64,000 nucleotides of DNA from Martelella sp. AD-3 (lineage in GTDB: Bacteria; Pseudomonadota; Alphaproteobacteria; Rhizobiales; Rhizobiaceae). This document shows positions 34,091 to 43,720 of this stretch, one piece after another. The DNA lies in NCBI RefSeq assembly GCF_001578105.1, contig NZ_CP014275.1:3910501-3974500 (forward strand). Reading direction: 5' to 3'. The stretch's first letter is position 1. Every line of letters starts with the position of its first letter. Position numbers and translations under genes: made by a program. The notes under the pieces are model-generated. The model did not search any database. It was given only the letters and a program-made list of their open reading frames with translations, and had not been told where the DNA came from.

Positions 34091-35293
34091 CTATCCCGCG
34101 TCACGGCTGCCCGGGTTCACCTTTCCGGACAGCTCCGTCACCAGACAATGAAGATTGTGCAGCCGGAAAAGCTGCGGCGCGAAGGCCTCGTCCTGAGGGG
34201 GCCGATTCTCGTCCTGGGTCTCCGAGCTGCCCCGCAACTCGCCCGCAGCCGGCCCGAGAACAATGCGGCCTTCGCACTGAAAAATTACGGTAGAATCGCG
34301 CGCGGCCAGCCTCTGGATCAGCTGCTGATCGGACAGATTTCGGATTTCCGCGATAAATCTGCGGCTAGTCTCCTCATTGCCCTGATCGACAAGCGCGCCT
34401 TTTGCCGTGGCCAGATCGCGCAATTGTTTCAGCGGCTCGGCGGCGACTTCGGCTGCCTCCGCTTCTGACAGGCGCACAGGCTGATTATCGTCGCGAAGCT
34501 TCAGCAAGTGCTGTTCCAACTGGTCCAACACCGACAACGCAGCATCGCGCAGATCCATAAAAGCCGCTCCTGCGCGTAAATCCGACCAATGATCCGGCGC
34601 CAGCCCCGCCAATGCGGTTTCCTGGTCCAAATGCGCGGAGCTGGGGCCAGTGCCGAGGCGCGCCAGGGCCCGGCGCCGGGTCGAGCCGGGATCATTTCCG
34701 TCGAGCAATCGGGCAAGGATCAGTTTACGCACCGCTTCCGGGACAGCCCCAACCGGGGAAAGCACTGTCAGGGCCTCCTTCAAGCCATGTGGCTGCCTGC
34801 CATGCGCCCAGGCACCAAGCAAACGGCGCGGTTCTTTCATCGCATTCAGCTCCAACAGCTCTCTTCCAGCGCTATGTATGCGGAACGCGCCGTAGCGGCT
34901 GCCCTGCACGAACCCGAGTGCGACCAGAGGCTGCACCATCGCCATGCGGATCGGCTGAACCACATAAGTTCCGCGACGCCTGAGATTGTGGAAACTGCTA
35001 TCCTTCAAGCCCTGCATCTTCCTCGCCCCTCGCACACGGCGATCCTGCGGGCCCGCGATGACTTCAAGCATGACGCGCGCTTCGACCGCGTTGCCGACAG
35101 GCAGTGCCGGCACACCAAGTTCCTCGGCGATAGAGATCGCCAGAACCGACCAAAGGATGGGCATGGGAAACCACATGCCGCCGATTCCGGGGACCGCCCG
35201 ATCATTGAAATGACGAACCGCCGCCGCAAGCCCGAGGTTCTGCTGGCGCCGTTGCGAAACCACGGTATCGGGCGCAAGTATTCCCCAGGGCAT
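34091..35293 (-). CDS. Uncharacterised protein with possible winged-helix segment
   Basis: A 400-residue protein that I do not recognise. Residues about 40-75 contain a hydrophobic helix (PILWSVLAISIAEEL). Residues 95-150 look like a winged helix, ending LGFVQGSRYGAFRIHSAGRE, which resembles the wing and last helix of many DNA-binding regulators. The second half is helical with leucine heptads around VLDQLEQHLLKLRDDNQP, probably a coiled coil. No catalytic motif seen. Its start shares a base with the stop of the AddA-like gene (TGATG); the PLD gene follows after 11 bp. Possible sensor, adaptor or specificity subunit. Confidence 0.75.
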   Translation of the reverse strand: MPWGILAPDTVVSQRRQQNLGLAAAVRHFNDRAVPGIGGMWFPMPILWSVLAISIAEELGVPALPVGNAVEARVMLEVIAGPQDRRVRGARKMQGLKDSSFHNLRRRGTYVVQPIRMAMVQPLVALGFVQGSRYGAFRIHSAGRELLELNAMKEPRRLLGAWAHGRQPHGLKEALTVLSPVGAVPEAVRKLILARLLDGNDPGSTRRRALARLGTGPSSAHLDQETALAGLAPDHWSDLRAGAAFMDLRDAALSVLDQLEQHLLKLRDDNQPVRLSEAEAAEVAAEPLKQLRDLATAKGALVDQGNEETSRRFIAEIRNLSDQQLIQRLAARDSTVIFQCEGRIVLGPAAGELRGSSETQDENRPPQDEAFAPQLFRLHNLHCLVTELSGKVNPGSRDAG

Positions 35294-38200
35294 CAGTTAA
35301 CTCTGGCCTGTGCGAAAGCTCCCGCTGACGCGCCCTCATCTGCCAGTTCCAGCCAACCGTGATCGACCCAGAACACCGCCACGCCCTGCAGCGGATGCTG
35401 CGGGTATAGTCCGGCCAACAGTCCGGCATAGCTGGAAAGCTGTGGCCAATAGGGGCCAAACCCGTCACCGCCGCCGCCGGATTTATGGTCGATCAGCATC
35501 GCGCCTGCCGGGCCGATGGCGAGAAGGTCGAGAGCACCGGGGATCTCTGCACCCTCGGGCGTGTGGCCAAGCACCGGAATCTCGGCGCGCAGGTCCGTAT
35601 AGCCCTGATCGGCAAGCCAGGCTTTCAGCGCCGTGGCGCGCTCGGCCACTAGCGCAAGAGTGGCGTCGTCAAGCCCGGTCGCGAGAGCCAAAGCCGGGGC
35701 CAGATCGGGCCGGGTCAGGTATGTGCGCAGCGCCAGATGCAGTGCTGTGCCGCGGTAGGCATCGTTCAGTGCCTTTGGCCAGGGTGCTCCGATGTTGATA
35801 CGGCGGGACACGGGCGGCACCCCCGCACTACGGGTTTGCGAGGGCTGCAGCCGCCAGGGCGTCAGCGGTGTCACGGGCAACGGCGCAGCGGCACCGAATC
35901 GCAGCGCTGAGGCTGCCGCACCGCCTGCGTACTCGGTAAATCCCGCCTCTTCAGGCAGTTGCGTGATCAGCGCCGGGCAATCCACGCCATTGATGCGCAG
36001 GCTGCCCGCCCCGATCTGCGGTGCGCAAGTATCGGACAGGATATGAAACAGGTTCGTAGCCTCGGGCGCGTCTTCTTCGCGGTCCTTCAGAAAACCCGGC
36101 CATTCCAGCACCATCCGGTCACGGGCACGGGTCAGGGCGACATAGAGAAGGTTTTTCGCATTGGTTTCAAAATCGGCGCGGCGGTCTTCGATGAAACGGC
36201 GGGTCGCCTCGGGCGCGGCAAAGCCGGGCGTGTGGATTAGGCTCGCGGACCCCAGCACCACCGCCATATCGTCGATGCGGTCCAGGGCATCGAAACGGGT
36301 CGCAGTGGCCCCCGCACGTTCCTCAATGCCATAGTCGAACTCGGCGACGACAGTGATCGGCCATTCCCGCCCTTTGGAGGCGTGCCAGGTGACGATCTCC
36401 ACCGCCTCGTCGCTGTTGGCGGAAGGATCGGGATGACGGTCGAAATCGCGCTCGCTCCCACGGGCGTCGAGCCAGCCGAGAAATATCTTGGCAGTCTCGC
36501 CGTGGAACCCCGAGGCGGATTTGAGATCGCGATGCGCGGCTTCGAACTCACCCGCCTCAGCCTCTAGCCGCAAAAGATCGGCACGGGATTGGGCGGCGTC
36601 AGGCTGACGTTCCGCCCAGAGGCGCAGGCCGGCGGCATCCAACACCAGATCAAGGGCCGCACCCACCGGCAGGCGGGCCAAAAGGTTCGACAGAGCGGCG
36701 AGCCGCATCAGCACCGGGTCATCCACCAACCGCCCTTCCATTTGGGCGGATAGCGCCTCCTGCAAGGGCAGCGGGTCCGGGCCAAGCGTGCGCAAGAGCA
36801 GCCCGGCATGGATATCCGCCGGATTGGCGGCAAAGGCCAGCGCGGCGCGGGCGGCAACGATCACCGGGCTTTTCGCCCAGCCATCCTCGGCGATCCGCAC
36901 CGGAACGCCGCGCGCGCGCAATTCCTCGGCATAGCGGGCGGCGGTGGTGTGGCGGCAGACCAAGAGCGCGATATCCGAAGGCCGCGCCGGCCGGGCGGCC
37001 TTCGTGTGGCGGTCGGTGATGGTCTCAGTATCAGTCAGGATACGGGCGATGCGCTCGGCGATGTGTTCTGGGGGCTGCGAATACTTTTGTGAGCGCCGTC
37101 CCTGCGTAGCGTTCAGAACCTCGATCGCGGGACCTGCGACCGCATCGCGGGTCGGCGCCAGCGGGTTATAGCCCTGCCCAAAGAGGCCAGCCCCCATCGC
37201 ATTGACGAATTGCATGATGGCTGGGGTCGAGCGCCAGTTGCGGTCCAAAGGCTGGGTCGCATCGGGGTTTGCCGCCGCCAGCGCTATGGATAGGCGCGGA
37301 TCGGCGCCCTGAAACCCCATGATCGACTGTTTGACATCGCCCACCAGCAGTGTACGCGGCGCGTGCTGGCCCAACTGCCACAAAAGCGCGAATTGCACAG
37401 GGTTGGTATCCTGGAATTCGTCGATGATGACGCAGTCGATCTCGTCCAGCACCGCTTGCCGCACGGCGAGGTCGGTGCGGAGCAGGTGCTCAGCCCCGGT
37501 GATCATATCAGCAAAGTCGATCAGGCCGAGCGCCTTCTTGCGGGTCTCATAGGCCGCCATCACCTCTTGCGCGCAGGCGATCAGGCAGGACAGGTGCAGC
37601 TTAGCATCGGCCAGCGGGCCGGGATGGCAGGGCAGCACATCCGCCGCCGCCATGATCGCCGTGGCAAGGTCGTCATATCCCGCAGGCGTCTTGCTGGAGC
37701 GGTTAGAGATGAACAGGCTGCGCAGATCGTTCCAGACCTGCCAATCCCGATCCAGAAGATCGGGCGCGCGATCAACACGTTTGAAAAGCGCGAGGTTTTT
37801 CTCCAGCTTCTCGACATTGGTTTTGGCGGTGATCCCGGCCATGCCTCCCTCGGGAAAGGCTGCGATCATGACCTGCACGGCCGTCTGCAACGCGGTGGTC
37901 GCGGCGATAGGGTCATCCAGAACCGGCCCGTAAACCGTATCCAGCTGCGTCAGTGCCGGAGCGATCAGGCCAGCGTCACGCCCCTTGTCCCCAAGGCCGC
38001 GCAAGAGGTCGATCATCGATAGCACCCGGGCGCGCAAACTGTCTTCGACCGTCTCGCCCTTCACGAAGTTCGGGGCGTAACCGAACCGCTCGGGCGCGGC
38101 CTTGATCGGGTCCAGCGCCTTGGCATGTGCCAGTGCCTGACGGATCAGCAGATCCCGCTCGGCATCGCCCAGATGGCGCGGCTGCGGCGAGGCGCCAGCC

Positions 38201-38493
38201 GCCAGAGCATGTTCGGTCAAAAGCCGCAGGCCCAGTCCATGTATGGTCGAGACATAGGCGCGCTCGACCGCCATCGCCTCGGCGACCAGTCCATCGGCCA
38301 GAAGGCCGGCACGGATCCTTTCGCGCAACTCGCCAGCCGCGGCCTCGGTAAAGGTGACGGCAAGGATACGTTCGGGCCGGACAATGCCGCGTTTCACCCA
38401 ATCGGACAGCTGGGTCTTGATGCGGTGGGTCTTGCCCGCGCCGGCACCCGCGGGAACGATGACCAGACCTTGATCTGCATTGACGGGGGCCAT
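35293..38493 (-). CDS. UvrD/AddA-like helicase with C-terminal PD-(D/E)XK nuclease
   Basis: A 1,066-residue SF1A helicase-nuclease. Motif I is VPAGAGAGKT (13-22), motif Ia AVTFTEAAAGELRERI, motif II IIDEFQDTNPVQ, motif VI YVALTRARDRMVLEW. The C-terminus has a RecB-type nuclease: IPGALDLLAIG then AMLIDHKSGG (Asp and Asp-x-Lys) and a Gln/Tyr helix PQLSSYAGLL. The ATG at 38493 has AGGAGG seven bases upstream; the ATG at 38499 sits almost on that ribosome site. Paired with the AddB-like gene 2 bp upstream, it would form an AddAB-like end-resecting complex distinct from the housekeeping pair. Confidence 0.9.
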   Translation of the reverse strand: MAPVNADQGLVIVPAGAGAGKTHRIKTQLSDWVKRGIVRPERILAVTFTEAAAGELRERIRAGLLADGLVAEAMAVERAYVSTIHGLGLRLLTEHALAAGASPQPRHLGDAERDLLIRQALAHAKALDPIKAAPERFGYAPNFVKGETVEDSLRARVLSMIDLLRGLGDKGRDAGLIAPALTQLDTVYGPVLDDPIAATTALQTAVQVMIAAFPEGGMAGITAKTNVEKLEKNLALFKRVDRAPDLLDRDWQVWNDLRSLFISNRSSKTPAGYDDLATAIMAAADVLPCHPGPLADAKLHLSCLIACAQEVMAAYETRKKALGLIDFADMITGAEHLLRTDLAVRQAVLDEIDCVIIDEFQDTNPVQFALLWQLGQHAPRTLLVGDVKQSIMGFQGADPRLSIALAAANPDATQPLDRNWRSTPAIMQFVNAMGAGLFGQGYNPLAPTRDAVAGPAIEVLNATQGRRSQKYSQPPEHIAERIARILTDTETITDRHTKAARPARPSDIALLVCRHTTAARYAEELRARGVPVRIAEDGWAKSPVIVAARAALAFAANPADIHAGLLLRTLGPDPLPLQEALSAQMEGRLVDDPVLMRLAALSNLLARLPVGAALDLVLDAAGLRLWAERQPDAAQSRADLLRLEAEAGEFEAAHRDLKSASGFHGETAKIFLGWLDARGSERDFDRHPDPSANSDEAVEIVTWHASKGREWPITVVAEFDYGIEERAGATATRFDALDRIDDMAVVLGSASLIHTPGFAAPEATRRFIEDRRADFETNAKNLLYVALTRARDRMVLEWPGFLKDREEDAPEATNLFHILSDTCAPQIGAGSLRINGVDCPALITQLPEEAGFTEYAGGAAASALRFGAAAPLPVTPLTPWRLQPSQTRSAGVPPVSRRINIGAPWPKALNDAYRGTALHLALRTYLTRPDLAPALALATGLDDATLALVAERATALKAWLADQGYTDLRAEIPVLGHTPEGAEIPGALDLLAIGPAGAMLIDHKSGGGGDGFGPYWPQLSSYAGLLAGLYPQHPLQGVAVFWVDHGWLELADEGASAGAFAQARVN

Positions 38494-38495
38494 GG

Positions 38496-41022
38496 TCATT
38501 CCTCCTCGAGCGTGCGGATGAAGGCGGTGACCAGGGCCGAGCCATCGGTCAGCGCATATGGGGTGAAGCCGGCTTCTTTCTTGAAGAAGGCCGCATCCTC
38601 AGAGGTGTTCAGCACGACCCGTCCTGCACCAAGTTCGGCCAAGCGTTCCGCCAGCTTGGCTACCGCCCCGGCATTCACCGCATCGCCCATGTCGCGGGCG
38701 GGCGAGCCCTCGGGCAAGACCAGACCCGAAGTCAGCAGCCCGCCATCATTCATCAGGTGATAGGCGACCGCCACCTTGCGGCCGATCAGCGGGTCCATGC
38801 CGTCACCCTCGCGCCGCATGGGCCGCGCTATCATATCGGCGTAAAGCCCTGCCTGCAGATCCCAGCCCGCCTCCATCCGCTGCCGTCGGCCCTTGGTGCC
38901 GCTTTTCTTGTGATCGATGATCAAGAGTGCACCATCAGGCAGTTCAAGGATCGCGTCGGCCTTGCCATGCAGATTGATGCCATGCGCCTCACCGGCCAGC
39001 CAGATTTCATTGCCGATGATCTTGGCATTGAGCGCCAGCAAATGGTCGCACCAGCGCAGGGCCGCCGCCATGATCTCACGCTCCAAACCGTGGCGCTCCA
39101 TCTCCCATGACGGGCTGCGCAGATAGCCCGCGTGACGGGTGAGCGCGCGGTCATAGGCCTCGGCGATCAGTTCTGCCAGCGCCTCGGTTTCCGGGAACGG
39201 CTGATCCTTCAGGAAGACATGCTCAAAGACATCATGGGCAATATTGCCCCTTGCCATCACGTCGAGTTCTTCGGTCGACCAAGACATATCCTCGGCCCCA
39301 ACCTCGGCCAGAAGCCAGGCGAGCGGGCTGACAAGCAGCGTCTCGAGCCGTGAGGGCGATTGCGGTTTGGCGGTGCCGTCATCGCGCCGACGAAGGGACA
39401 GAAGGTCATGCCCCGGGAAAGCAAGCTCCTCAGGCAATTCCGCGGGTTCCGGCACCGGCATCAGATGGTGATACGCAATCGGCCATTCCGCAGGGCTCTG
39501 ACGCGACAGATCGGTGATCAGATCGCTGGCATCCTCAACGCCCGCCACCGCCCGCGCGACCAGCGACAACCCGGCCGAAGGTTGCAAGCGCCCGCCCGCC
39601 AGATCGCGCCATGGGATGAGGAAGGTGACGCTGCCGGAAACCGCCTGAAGCTGTTGATCAAGTAACGCGAGGCTTTGCGCCAGCCCCTCGGCCCGACCGC
39701 GAAGGTGAACGCCGGTTCCCGCGTGTATCGCAGCGATCTCGCTGTCAAGAAACAGCGGATTGGCACGCGGGCGAGTCGGGTAAAGCCCGTCGGTGAAATC
39801 GCTGACGATCAGATGGCGGCATGGGCGCCACGGGCTTTCATGCGCGGACCAGAGGCTGACGCCTTCAAGATTGCGGTCGGGGTCCGCAACCATGGGCGGC
39901 GCGATCTGAATGCCACGCAGGATTATCTCCCAATCCGGCGTGCCTTCGCCGGGGGGGACAGTCAGCCGCGCGCGGACCTGATCGCCTTTTCCGATCCGCT
40001 CGCAGATCCGGTCCAGCAGGAATCGCAGCTGCGGCAAGCTGCCGGCCGAGGCGCGGATATCGTCCCACAGTTCCTTATGTGCGGGCGTGTCCGTGAGGAT
40101 GGCGCCTCGGAAATCGCCACCCATGAGGCTTTCGGCAAGATCGCGCCCGGTCTGTGCCGCCCAGGGCATCAAGGGAGAAAGCGCGAGGCTCGCCAAGACC
40201 ATAGCCGGAGTTGGCGGTCGCTTGGCCAGCGCCAGATGTAGCGCGGTCTCGCCAATGACATCTCGCTCGGGTAATTGGCCCGGAAGGCCCGAGAGCGGCA
40301 CTCCCTGGGCTGAGAAAGCGCGCGCGATCTGGCGCAGATCATCGCCCGACAGCACGGCGATTTCACGGGCCGAAACGCCGGACTCAATCAGCGCCCGGGC
40401 TTGGGCGGCGGCGAAATCGGCGCAGGCGGCGGGATCGCGCAGACCATAGAACGCGAGGCTGTCATCCAGAACCCCGGCCTCGATATCCTGCGCTGAAACA
40501 CCGCCCTGCAGCGCGTGCAGGCGGCTGCCGATTGCGGCCCGGGGCGTATAGGCGCTTGCGGGAACAGTGCCGAACTCGTCCCGCAACCGGGCAAAAAGCG
40601 CCTGCAGCGCAGCAGGAGCTAGAGGATCCAGCGAACCTTCAACCACCGGCAACGAGCCCAGGAACGGCCCATGCGGCAGGGCCAGCACATGGGAAATCGG
40701 TGCCAGCCCCTCTGGCAGCGCATCCCCCAACCTTTGCCACAACGCGACCAGCGCCAAGAGATGCCGCTTGGCGCGGCTGTCTGGCAGGTGATCGACGTTC
40801 GGCACCTTCAGATCCGGCGTGGCCAGCACAAGATCCGTCAGCGCGGCGGTCACCGCCGAGATCGTCTCGACAGGCGCATTGGCAAGACTTTCGGCCCAGA
40901 CCGGGTCAGGCGCCTCGGCAATGGCACGCCCCGGCGCCCATTCGGCAGAAATGGGGGCAAGGGACAATTCGGCAAGACCGGTATCGGTCAGGCGGTATTG
41001 CAGGCCGGAGCGCGGATCAGTG
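38496..41022 (-). CDS. AddB-like PD-(D/E)XK nuclease subunit, 5' end removed by IS66
   Basis: About 840 native residues of an AddB-like protein. The C-terminal nuclease domain is clear: ERHGLEREIMAAALRW, then HGKADAILELPDG and LLIIDHKKSG (Asp and Asp-x-Lys), followed by WDLQAGLYADM. The central part resembles the inactivated helicase domain of AddB (e.g. FSAQGVPLSGLPGQ, SPWRPCRHLIVSDFTDGLYP). No Walker A motif seen. Upstream of 41022 the frame runs into IS66 sequence, so the original start and perhaps a short N-terminal portion are lost; an in-frame ATG inside the IS (41183 or 41108) could still allow translation of a chimera. First gene of the operon. Confidence 0.82.
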
Positions 41023-41106
41023 GTAACCGGTGTTCTACCCCCACATTGTCTGCAGGCTTCTGATTTGTGATCGACATTCCATGGATGAGCGACAAGGAGT
41101 TTCTCC

Positions 41107-41496
41107 ATGGAGTCTACGTTGGAGGTTTTCACAACGGGGCGGAGCAGGCGTGAGACGCATCGCCAGTGGCCTGATGAGGTCAAGGCGCGGATCGTGTCGG
41201 AAAGTTTGCGCCCGGGCGCGACAGTAAATGAAGTAGCGGGACGCTACGGGCTGAAGGCCAACCACCTGTCATCGTGGAGAACCCTTGCGCGGCAGGGCAA
41301 GCTGGTGTTGCCAGAGCCGGAAGACGCAGTCGAGTTTGCGGCCATCGTTGTTGATGCTCCAGCGCCGGAGCCGCAGACCGTCAAGGTCGCTTCCCGCGCC
41401 GAGATTGTCGTGGGTCCAGTTACGATCCGTCTTGAGGAAGGCGCGTCGGCGTCCCGGATCGCGGCTATCGCCCGCGCCTTGGCGGCAGCGACATGA
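41107..41496 (+). CDS. tnpA: IS66 TnpA
   Basis: A 129-residue helix-turn-helix protein, WPDEVKARIVSESLRPGATV then RYGLKANHLSSWRTLARQGK, the normal first protein of IS66 elements. AAGGAG lies seven bases before the start. The stop overlaps tnpB (ATGA). Confidence 0.9.
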   Translation: MESTLEVFTTGRSRRETHRQWPDEVKARIVSESLRPGATVNEVAGRYGLKANHLSSWRTLARQGKLVLPEPEDAVEFAAIVVDAPAPEPQTVKVASRAEIVVGPVTIRLEEGASASRIAAIARALAAAT

Positions 41497-41846
41497 TCTT
41501 TCCGTCGAACCGCGTACGGATCATGGTGGCGACCAAACCTGTCGACTTCCGCAAGGGTCATGACGGCTTGGCGGCCTTGGTAAAAAACGAGTTGCATAAG
41601 GACCCGTTTACGGGAACGGTCTTTGTCTTCCGGTCGCGCAAGGCGGACCGGTTGAAGCTGATCTACTGGGATGGCTCCGGAATCGTCATGGCCTACAAAC
41701 GGCTTGAAGAGCACACATTCACTTGGCCTGGCATCAAGGATGGCTTGATGACACTCACACATGCTCAGTTCGAAGCCCTATTTGCGGGCCTCGACTGGCG
41801 GCGGGTTCATGCCGTCCAGACGAGAACGCCGGAGGCCATCGAATAG
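41493..41846 (+). CDS. tnpB: IS66 Orf2 (TnpB)
   Basis: A 117-residue protein with the IS66 Orf2 signature VDFRKGHDGLAALVKNELH and VFVFRSRKADRLKLIYWDGS, full length. Accessory to transposition; mechanism unresolved for the family. Confidence 0.92.
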   Translation: MIFPSNRVRIMVATKPVDFRKGHDGLAALVKNELHKDPFTGTVFVFRSRKADRLKLIYWDGSGIVMAYKRLEEHTFTWPGIKDGLMTLTHAQFEALFAGLDWRRVHAVQTRTPEAIE

Positions 41847-41915
41847 CTGCGGCACGATGACTCAGCGCCCCAAATTCCAGAGGCAAATCCGCTCGGGATT
41901 TGATATTTTCCGGCC

Positions 41916-42853
41916 ATGCTCGAAGCCGCCGATCTTCCCGATGATGTTGCCGCCCTGAAGGCGCTGCTGATCGCGGCGCAGGCACGCGAGGCGGCAAAGG
42001 ACGTCGCGATAGCCAGCAAAGATGAGCATATCGCCCGCAAGGATGAGCGGATCGAACGACTTGAGAAGCTGGTCGCAGCGTTCAAACAGGCAGCCTTCGG
42101 ACGCAAATCCGAGAAGAGCGATCCTGACCAATTCGACCTGGCGCTGGAAGACCTGGAGACGGCCATGGCTGTCATCCATGCCGAGGATGAGGCGGACGCT
42201 CCTGCGGCAAATAGGATTGCCAAGCCACGTGCGATCAATCGCGGCTCGCTTCCGAAGCATCTCCCGCGTATCGAGGAAGTTATTGAGCCAGAAAGCCTGA
42301 TCTGCGGCTGTGGCGGTTGCCTCCATTGCATTGGCGAAGATGTCTCCGAGCGGTTGGACGTGATCCCAGCACAGTTCCGCGTGATCGTCACTCGTCGCCT
42401 CAAATATGCGTGCCGTGCCTGCACTGACGGCGTCGTTCAGGCTCCCGCACCTGCACGTTTGATCCAGGCAGGGCTTCCGACGGAAGCAACCGTCGCACAT
42501 GTTCTTGTCTCCAAGTATGCCGATCACCTTCCGCTCTATCGGCAGGCGCAGATCATGAGCCGTCAGGGCATCGATATCGACCGCTCCACGCTTGCCGACT
42601 GGGTCGGTCGGGCAGCCTATGAACTACGGCCCGTCTTCGATGCACTGATCACCGACCTGAAGCGCTCGACCAAACTGTTCATGGATGAGACCCGTGCCCC
42701 AGTTCTCGATCCTGGCTCCCGCAAGACCAAGACCGGATACTTCTGGGCGCTGGCGCGGGATGATCGTCCTTGGGGCGGCGGTGCTCCGCCAGGTGTCGCC
42801 TTCACATACTCTCCCGGTCGCGGCGGCATTCATGCCGAACGGATACTGCAGGG
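41916..42853 (+). pseudogene. tnpC: IS66 TnpC transposase, N-terminal part
   Basis: Begins with a coiled coil (DEHIARKDERIERLEKL), then the zinc-finger-like CGCGGCLHCIGEDVSE with the downstream CRACT, and the DDE domain start KYADHLPLYRQAQIMSRQG with the first Asp in KLFMDETRAPVL. The frame ends at a TGA inside the IS21 left end, so the rest of the catalytic domain is missing. Confidence 0.9.
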
Positions 42854-42949
42854 TGTTGATTTGCACTGAGAGCTGACCCGGGTTTTCCATCGAGAAGTGA
42901 CCCACCTTTGGTTATGGCTTTTGGGTCATGTGTTGGTCAATGCACGGTT

Positions 42950-43720
42950 TCACTCCTTCTTCTTTCGGGCTGCTGCGGCTGAACTTGCCTTGAAGCGGAA
43001 GCTGTCGTTTCCGGTTTCCAGGATGTGGCAGCGGTGTGTGAGGCGGTCGAGCAGGGCCGTGGTCATCTTCGCGTCGCCGAAGACCGTGGCCCATTCGCTG
43101 AAGCTGAGATTGGTTGTGATCGCGACGCTGGTGCGCTCGTAAAGCTTGCTCAGCAAGTGGAACAGCAACGCCCCGCCCGAGGCACTGAACGGCAGGTATC
43201 CAAGCTCGTCGAGGATCACGAGGTCGAGGCGGGTCAAGCTTTCGGCAATCTGCCCCGCCTTGCCCTTGGCCTTTTCCTGTTCGAGGGCGTTGACCAGTTC
43301 GATTGTGGAGAAGAAGCGGACCTTGCGGCGATGATGCTCAACGGCCTGTATGCCAAGGGCGGTCGCGACATGGGTTTTTCCGGTGCCCGGTCCGCCAATC
43401 AGGACGACATTCTGCGCGCCGTCGAGGAACTCGCAGCGGTGCAGCGTTCTAACGGTGGCCTCGTTGATATCGCTGGCGGCGAAGTCGAAGCCCGAGAGGT
43501 CCTTGTAGGCTGGGAAGCGTGCCGCCTTCATGTGATAGGCGATGGAGCGCACCTCCCGTTCGGCTAGTTCGGCCTTCAGCAGTTGCGACAGGATAGGGAT
43601 GGCCGCCTCAAAGGCAGGTGCCCCCTGTTCGATGAGATCCTCGACGGCTTGGGCCATGCCATACATCTTCAAGCTGCGGAGCATGATCACGATGGCACCG
43701 GCGGCAGGGTCATGACGCAT
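42950..43720 (-). CDS. istB: IS21 helper ATPase IstB
   Basis: A 256-residue AAA+ ATPase with Walker [15 protein letters not shown] and Walker [14 protein letters not shown]. The ATG at 43720 (MRHDPAAG) lies inside the end of istA, as usual for IS21, with GGAGG upstream. It stimulates the IstA transposase and selects targets. Confidence 0.93.
   Translation of the reverse strand: MRHDPAAGAIVIMLRSLKMYGMAQAVEDLIEQGAPAFEAAIPILSQLLKAELAEREVRSIAYHMKAARFPAYKDLSGFDFAASDINEATVRTLHRCEFLDGAQNVVLIGGPGTGKTHVATALGIQAVEHHRRKVRFFSTIELVNALEQEKAKGKAGQIAESLTRLDLVILDELGYLPFSASGGALLFHLLSKLYERTSVAITTNLSFSEWATVFGDAKMTTALLDRLTHRCHILETGNDSFRFKASSAAAARKKKE

Larger units (their letters stand above)
41023..42853 (+). 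mobile_element. IS66-family element, right part lost
   Basis: The left end starts GTAACCGG at 41023. tnpA, tnpB and the first 313 codons of tnpC are present; the element is cut at 42853 by the end of an IS21 element. The other end of this IS66 copy is not in the window; the IS66 sequence across the IS21 belongs to a different element. Confidence 0.85.

Noticed and set aside
29737..41022. Operon as a DISARM system
   Set aside because: PLD and helicase genes are present, but no DrmA with DUF1998, no DrmB and no DNA methyltransferase were seen.
35293..41022. AddAB-like pair as the housekeeping addAB
   Set aside because: It is tied by overlaps to PLD and SNF2-like genes and sits between mobile elements. 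A housekeeping pair would be expected in a core location, though this could not be checked here.
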